A stretch of 7,684 nucleotides of DNA from an uncultured Leptotrichia sp. (GTDB lineage: Bacteria; Fusobacteriota; Fusobacteriia; Fusobacteriales; Leptotrichiaceae), in the NCBI GenBank assembly GCA_938017765.1, contig CALIJH010000122.1, positions 1-7,684 of the forward strand, written 5' to 3'. Below the pieces are notes generated by a model that made no database searches, was not told the origin of the DNA, and saw only the letters and a list, made by a program, of their open reading frames with translations. The position numbers and the translations under genes were made by a program. How positions within the stretch are numbered: position 1 is the stretch's first letter; the number at the start of each line of letters is the position of its first letter. Shown in pieces: positions 5,951 through 7,684 of this stretch.

Positions 5951-5978
5951 AATATAATATTCAAAATTTGAATAACAA
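5951..5978 (-). promoter_or_regulatory. Candidate promoter of the sulfur operon
   Basis: On the minus strand, TTGTTA (5978-5973) and TATATT (5956-5951) are spaced by 16 bases. Start of transcription would be near 5944, giving a leader of about 100 bases before the ATG at 5841. The hexamers are moderate matches and AT-rich DNA gives many such pairs, so support comes mostly from the inverted repeat lying in the spacer. Confidence 0.4.
5958..5974. promoter_or_regulatory. 17-bp inverted repeat, operator-like
   Basis: TATTCAAAATTTGAATA is a perfect 8-1-8 inverted repeat. It lies between the -35 and -10 hexamers of the candidate operon promoter, where a bound dimeric repressor would block RNA polymerase. 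No regulator gene is in the window, so the protein is unknown. Confidence 0.4.
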
Positions 5979-6059
5979 AAAAAGTTGTATATAGAAATAA
6001 TATATAATAAATCAAGTCAGGAGTGAATTATATAAGGTAAAAATAAGTTTATGACAGAT

Positions 6060-6088
6060 TTGACTTTTTATAGAAAAAATAGTATAAA
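6060..6088 (+). promoter_or_regulatory. Distal rightward promoter candidate
   Basis: TTGACT (6060-6065) and TATAAA (6083-6088) are separated by exactly 17 bases, each one mismatch from consensus. Transcription would start near 6095, about 325 bases before the GTG at 6421, so it would make either a long leader or a separate small RNA. Confidence 0.5.
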
Positions 6089-6197
6089 GCAATAAATATT
6101 GGTATAAATTTATAATAATAAATGATATTTATATATGAGTGTTATTTAGTATTATTTAAATAACTAATGCCTGTAAAATATATTTAATAATTTTATG

Positions 6198-6252
6198 AAA
6201 ATCAATAAAATCAATAAAATCAATAAAATTAATAAAATCAATAATAATCAAT
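6198..6252. repeat. 9-bp tandem repeat array
   Basis: Five consecutive 9-base units of AAAATCAAT run from 6198 to 6242. The fourth reads AAAATTAAT. A sixth, degenerate unit with one inserted T follows at 6243-6252. The array lies between the two rightward promoter candidates and could vary in copy number by slippage, or bind a protein. Confidence 0.75.
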
Positions 6253-6280
6253 AATTTAAGGAATAATAATATTATAGCAA

Positions 6281-6298
6281 TATAATAATATTATTATA
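6281..6298. repeat. Perfect 18-bp AT palindrome
   Basis: TATAATAATATTATTATA is an uninterrupted perfect palindrome made only of A and T. A near copy of its core (AATAATAATATTATA) lies at 6262-6276. It may be a protein-binding or easily melted site, though AT-only palindromes arise readily in DNA of this composition. Confidence 0.55.
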
Positions 6299-6355
6299 GT
6301 AATAGTAATATAACTGATTAATATAACTAATTTTTTATATTTTAAGATTTTAAGG

Positions 6356-6384
6356 TTGATAATTAAGTAATAGTAATATATATT
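6356..6384 (+). promoter_or_regulatory. Proximal promoter of the acyl-CoA-dehydrogenase-like gene
   Basis: TTGATA (6356-6361) and TATATT (6379-6384) are 17 bases apart, each one mismatch from consensus. Transcription would start near 6391, about 30 bases before the GTG, which makes this the likeliest promoter for that gene. Confidence 0.5.
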
Positions 6385-6420
6385 GTTTAATTAAATTTAT
6401 TTTAATACAAGGAGGAAAAT

Positions 6421-7554
6421 GTGAGAGATTATTACAAATGGGCGAAAGAATTTGCTGATAAACATATAGCACCTTTTGCAGAAGAAATTGACAAGACAGG
6501 AAAATTTCCTGAGGAAATTTTTAAAAAAATCTCTAAAGAAGGATTTTTTAAAATTGTTATACCTGAGGAATTAGGGGGAGAAGGCCAGGGTATATATGCT
6601 CATGCCAAAGTAACTCAAGCGTTTGCTGAAGCATGCGCAACAGCAGGATTATGTTATACAATGCACAATGTAGCATTAAAATTCACATTAACTTTTGGAC
6701 GTGAGGAAATAAAGCAACAAATTGTAAAAGATATAATTGAAAACAATAAATTTATGACATTAGCAAGAAGTGAATTCGGTACAGGTGTACATGTGTTTAA
6801 TTCAGAACTGGAAGTTGAAAATCACGATGATTATAGTGTCATATCAGGAGCAAAAAGTATGATTACTTCAGCTACGTACGCTTCATATTACCTGATTTCG
6901 GTTCCTGCGGATGAAAAAAGAGGACCTGTAAACTGGCTGATACCTTACGGTGCTGAAGGGCTTTCTTTCAAAGAAAGCGACTGGAACGGTCTTGGGATGA
7001 GAGGAAACAACTCATGCCCTATGTTTATGGATAAAATGAAACTTGAAAATAAATATGCTATTTATATCGACAGGGAAAAAACAAAACAAGTTTATCCTGT
7101 AAATATAGATGTTATATTCTTTATGGCAGGACTTGCAGCAGTTTATGCAGGATTAGGTAAAACTATTTACGAAGCTGCTAAAGAACATGCTCTGAACAGA
7201 AAATATCCGGGAAATAAATCACTGGCAAATATAGAAACTGTGCAGTTGCATATAGGTCAACTCTACAGTAATTCTTTTGCTGCTGAAAGTATGGTAGATG
7301 CTGCTGCAAAAGCTATAGAAAATGAAGAAAAGGACGGCTTTGAAAAAATTATGTCTGCAAGAGTAGTTTCATCATTAAACTGTGTGGATTCTGCAACTCT
7401 CGCGATGAGAATAGGCGGAGGTCAGGCTTATAACAATAAAGGACCTCTTGCAAGACTTTTACGTGATGCCTATGCAGCTCCTGTTATGTTCCCGAGCGTA
7501 GATGTTTTACGTAACTGGATTGCTAAAATAATTACAGGACAGAGTTTAATGTAA
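6421..7554 (+). CDS. Acyl-CoA dehydrogenase-fold flavoprotein lacking the usual catalytic Glu
   Basis: A 377-residue protein of the acyl-CoA dehydrogenase superfamily, near normal length (about 380) though it begins some 15 residues late. Recognisable are the N-terminal helical domain with IPEELGGEG at 47-55, the FAD/substrate strand segment ARSEFGTGVHVFN at 115-127 (in place of TEPxxGSD), and the C-terminal helical bundle with MRIGGGQAYNN at 329-339 and RLLRDAYAA at 345-353. Counting on from RDA, the YEGT motif holding the catalytic base reads MFPS, so the Glu is replaced by Phe357. It may use another base, or act as a flavin oxidase/monooxygenase like DszC- or SfnB-type relatives. The GTG start has GGAGG 5 bases upstream. 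An in-frame TAA at 6403-6405 rules out an earlier start, and the ATG at 6419 reads straight into TGA. The gene is divergent from the sulfur operon, and a shared role such as organosulfur use is speculative. Confidence 0.85.
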   Translation: MRDYYKWAKEFADKHIAPFAEEIDKTGKFPEEIFKKISKEGFFKIVIPEELGGEGQGIYAHAKVTQAFAEACATAGLCYTMHNVALKFTLTFGREEIKQQIVKDIIENNKFMTLARSEFGTGVHVFNSELEVENHDDYSVISGAKSMITSATYASYYLISVPADEKRGPVNWLIPYGAEGLSFKESDWNGLGMRGNNSCPMFMDKMKLENKYAIYIDREKTKQVYPVNIDVIFFMAGLAAVYAGLGKTIYEAAKEHALNRKYPGNKSLANIETVQLHIGQLYSNSFAAESMVDAAAKAIENEEKDGFEKIMSARVVSSLNCVDSATLAMRIGGGQAYNNKGPLARLLRDAYAAPVMFPSVDVLRNWIAKIITGQSLM

Positions 7555-7684
7555 TATATTAAGTAAAATAGAAAAAGTTAAGTAGAAAATTAATAAAACA
7601 AAAAGTTTGATAGAATGTACTAATTTAAAAGTATTAACTTAATATATAAATATGATATATTTAAAAATAGATAGTAAACTAGGT

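Larger units (their letters stand above)
5842..6418. other. 577-base divergent intergenic region
   Basis: This very AT-rich stretch separates the leftward sulfur operon from the rightward acyl-CoA-dehydrogenase-like gene. I find no convincing coding frame: the best, ATG at 6051 giving 14 codons, has no ribosome-binding site. It contains a leftward promoter with a spacer inverted repeat, a leader hairpin next to the first gene, two rightward promoter candidates, a weak 8-bp hairpin (6141-6148 with 6157-6164), a 9-bp tandem repeat array and an 18-bp palindrome. These are listed separately. Confidence 0.7.

Noticed and set aside
6051..6095. 14-codon frame (MTDLTFYRKNSIKQ) as a leader peptide
   Set aside because: There is no properly spaced ribosome-binding site, and it starts before the candidate transcription start near 6095.
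6198..6252. Short CRISPR-like or origin iteron array
   Set aside because: Units are 9 bases, directly adjacent with no spacers, so it is not CRISPR. There is no rep or dnaA gene or DnaA box cluster to support an origin.

Overview
The window comes from a very AT-rich bacterium (roughly 30% G+C by eye, lower between genes) with strong purine-rich Shine-Dalgarno sites (GGAGG) and AT-rich intrinsic terminators. The codon usage, the lipoprotein signal and the protein types suggest a low-GC anaerobe, most likely Fusobacteriota (a Leptotrichia-like genome). That assignment is recalled resemblance, not a search result. I see no rRNA, tRNA, CRISPR array, insertion sequence or integrase.

The core is a six-gene minus-strand operon read from 5841 down to 1242 that looks like a thiosulfate / sulfane-sulfur import and handling pathway. 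In transcription order it holds: the N-terminal half of a YeeE/YedE (TsuA-type) transporter (5841-5179), a TusA-family sulfur carrier (5126-4899), the C-terminal half of YeeE (4811-4260), a three-domain rhodanese lipoprotein (4238-2847), a second, diverged copy of the YeeE C-terminal half (2748-2194), and a thioredoxin-reductase-like flavoprotein (2189-1242) that starts 4 bases after the preceding stop. A clear intrinsic terminator (1219-1176) closes it. The likely logic is as follows. The lipoprotein handles sulfane sulfur outside the cytoplasmic membrane. The split YeeE channel takes up thiosulfate or a related species. TusA accepts or relays the sulfur inside. The flavoprotein supplies reducing power. 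A candidate promoter with an inverted repeat exactly in its spacer (5951-5978) and a leader hairpin (5869-5906) precede the operon.

To the left, a promoter at 1152-1125 drives an unrecognised membrane-anchored protein (1077-430), followed by a 47-residue membrane peptide (324-181) and a long hairpin (125-49). A new minus-strand gene starts at position 18 and runs off the left edge.

To the right, a 577-base gap (5842-6418) separates the sulfur operon from a divergent plus-strand acyl-CoA-dehydrogenase-fold gene (6421-7554). That protein lacks the usual catalytic glutamate and starts at a GTG overlapping an ATGTGA start-stop. The gap holds two good plus-strand promoter candidates, a 9-base tandem repeat array and a perfect AT palindrome. 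The last 130 bases (7555-7684) are AT-rich and show no gene or convincing terminator.
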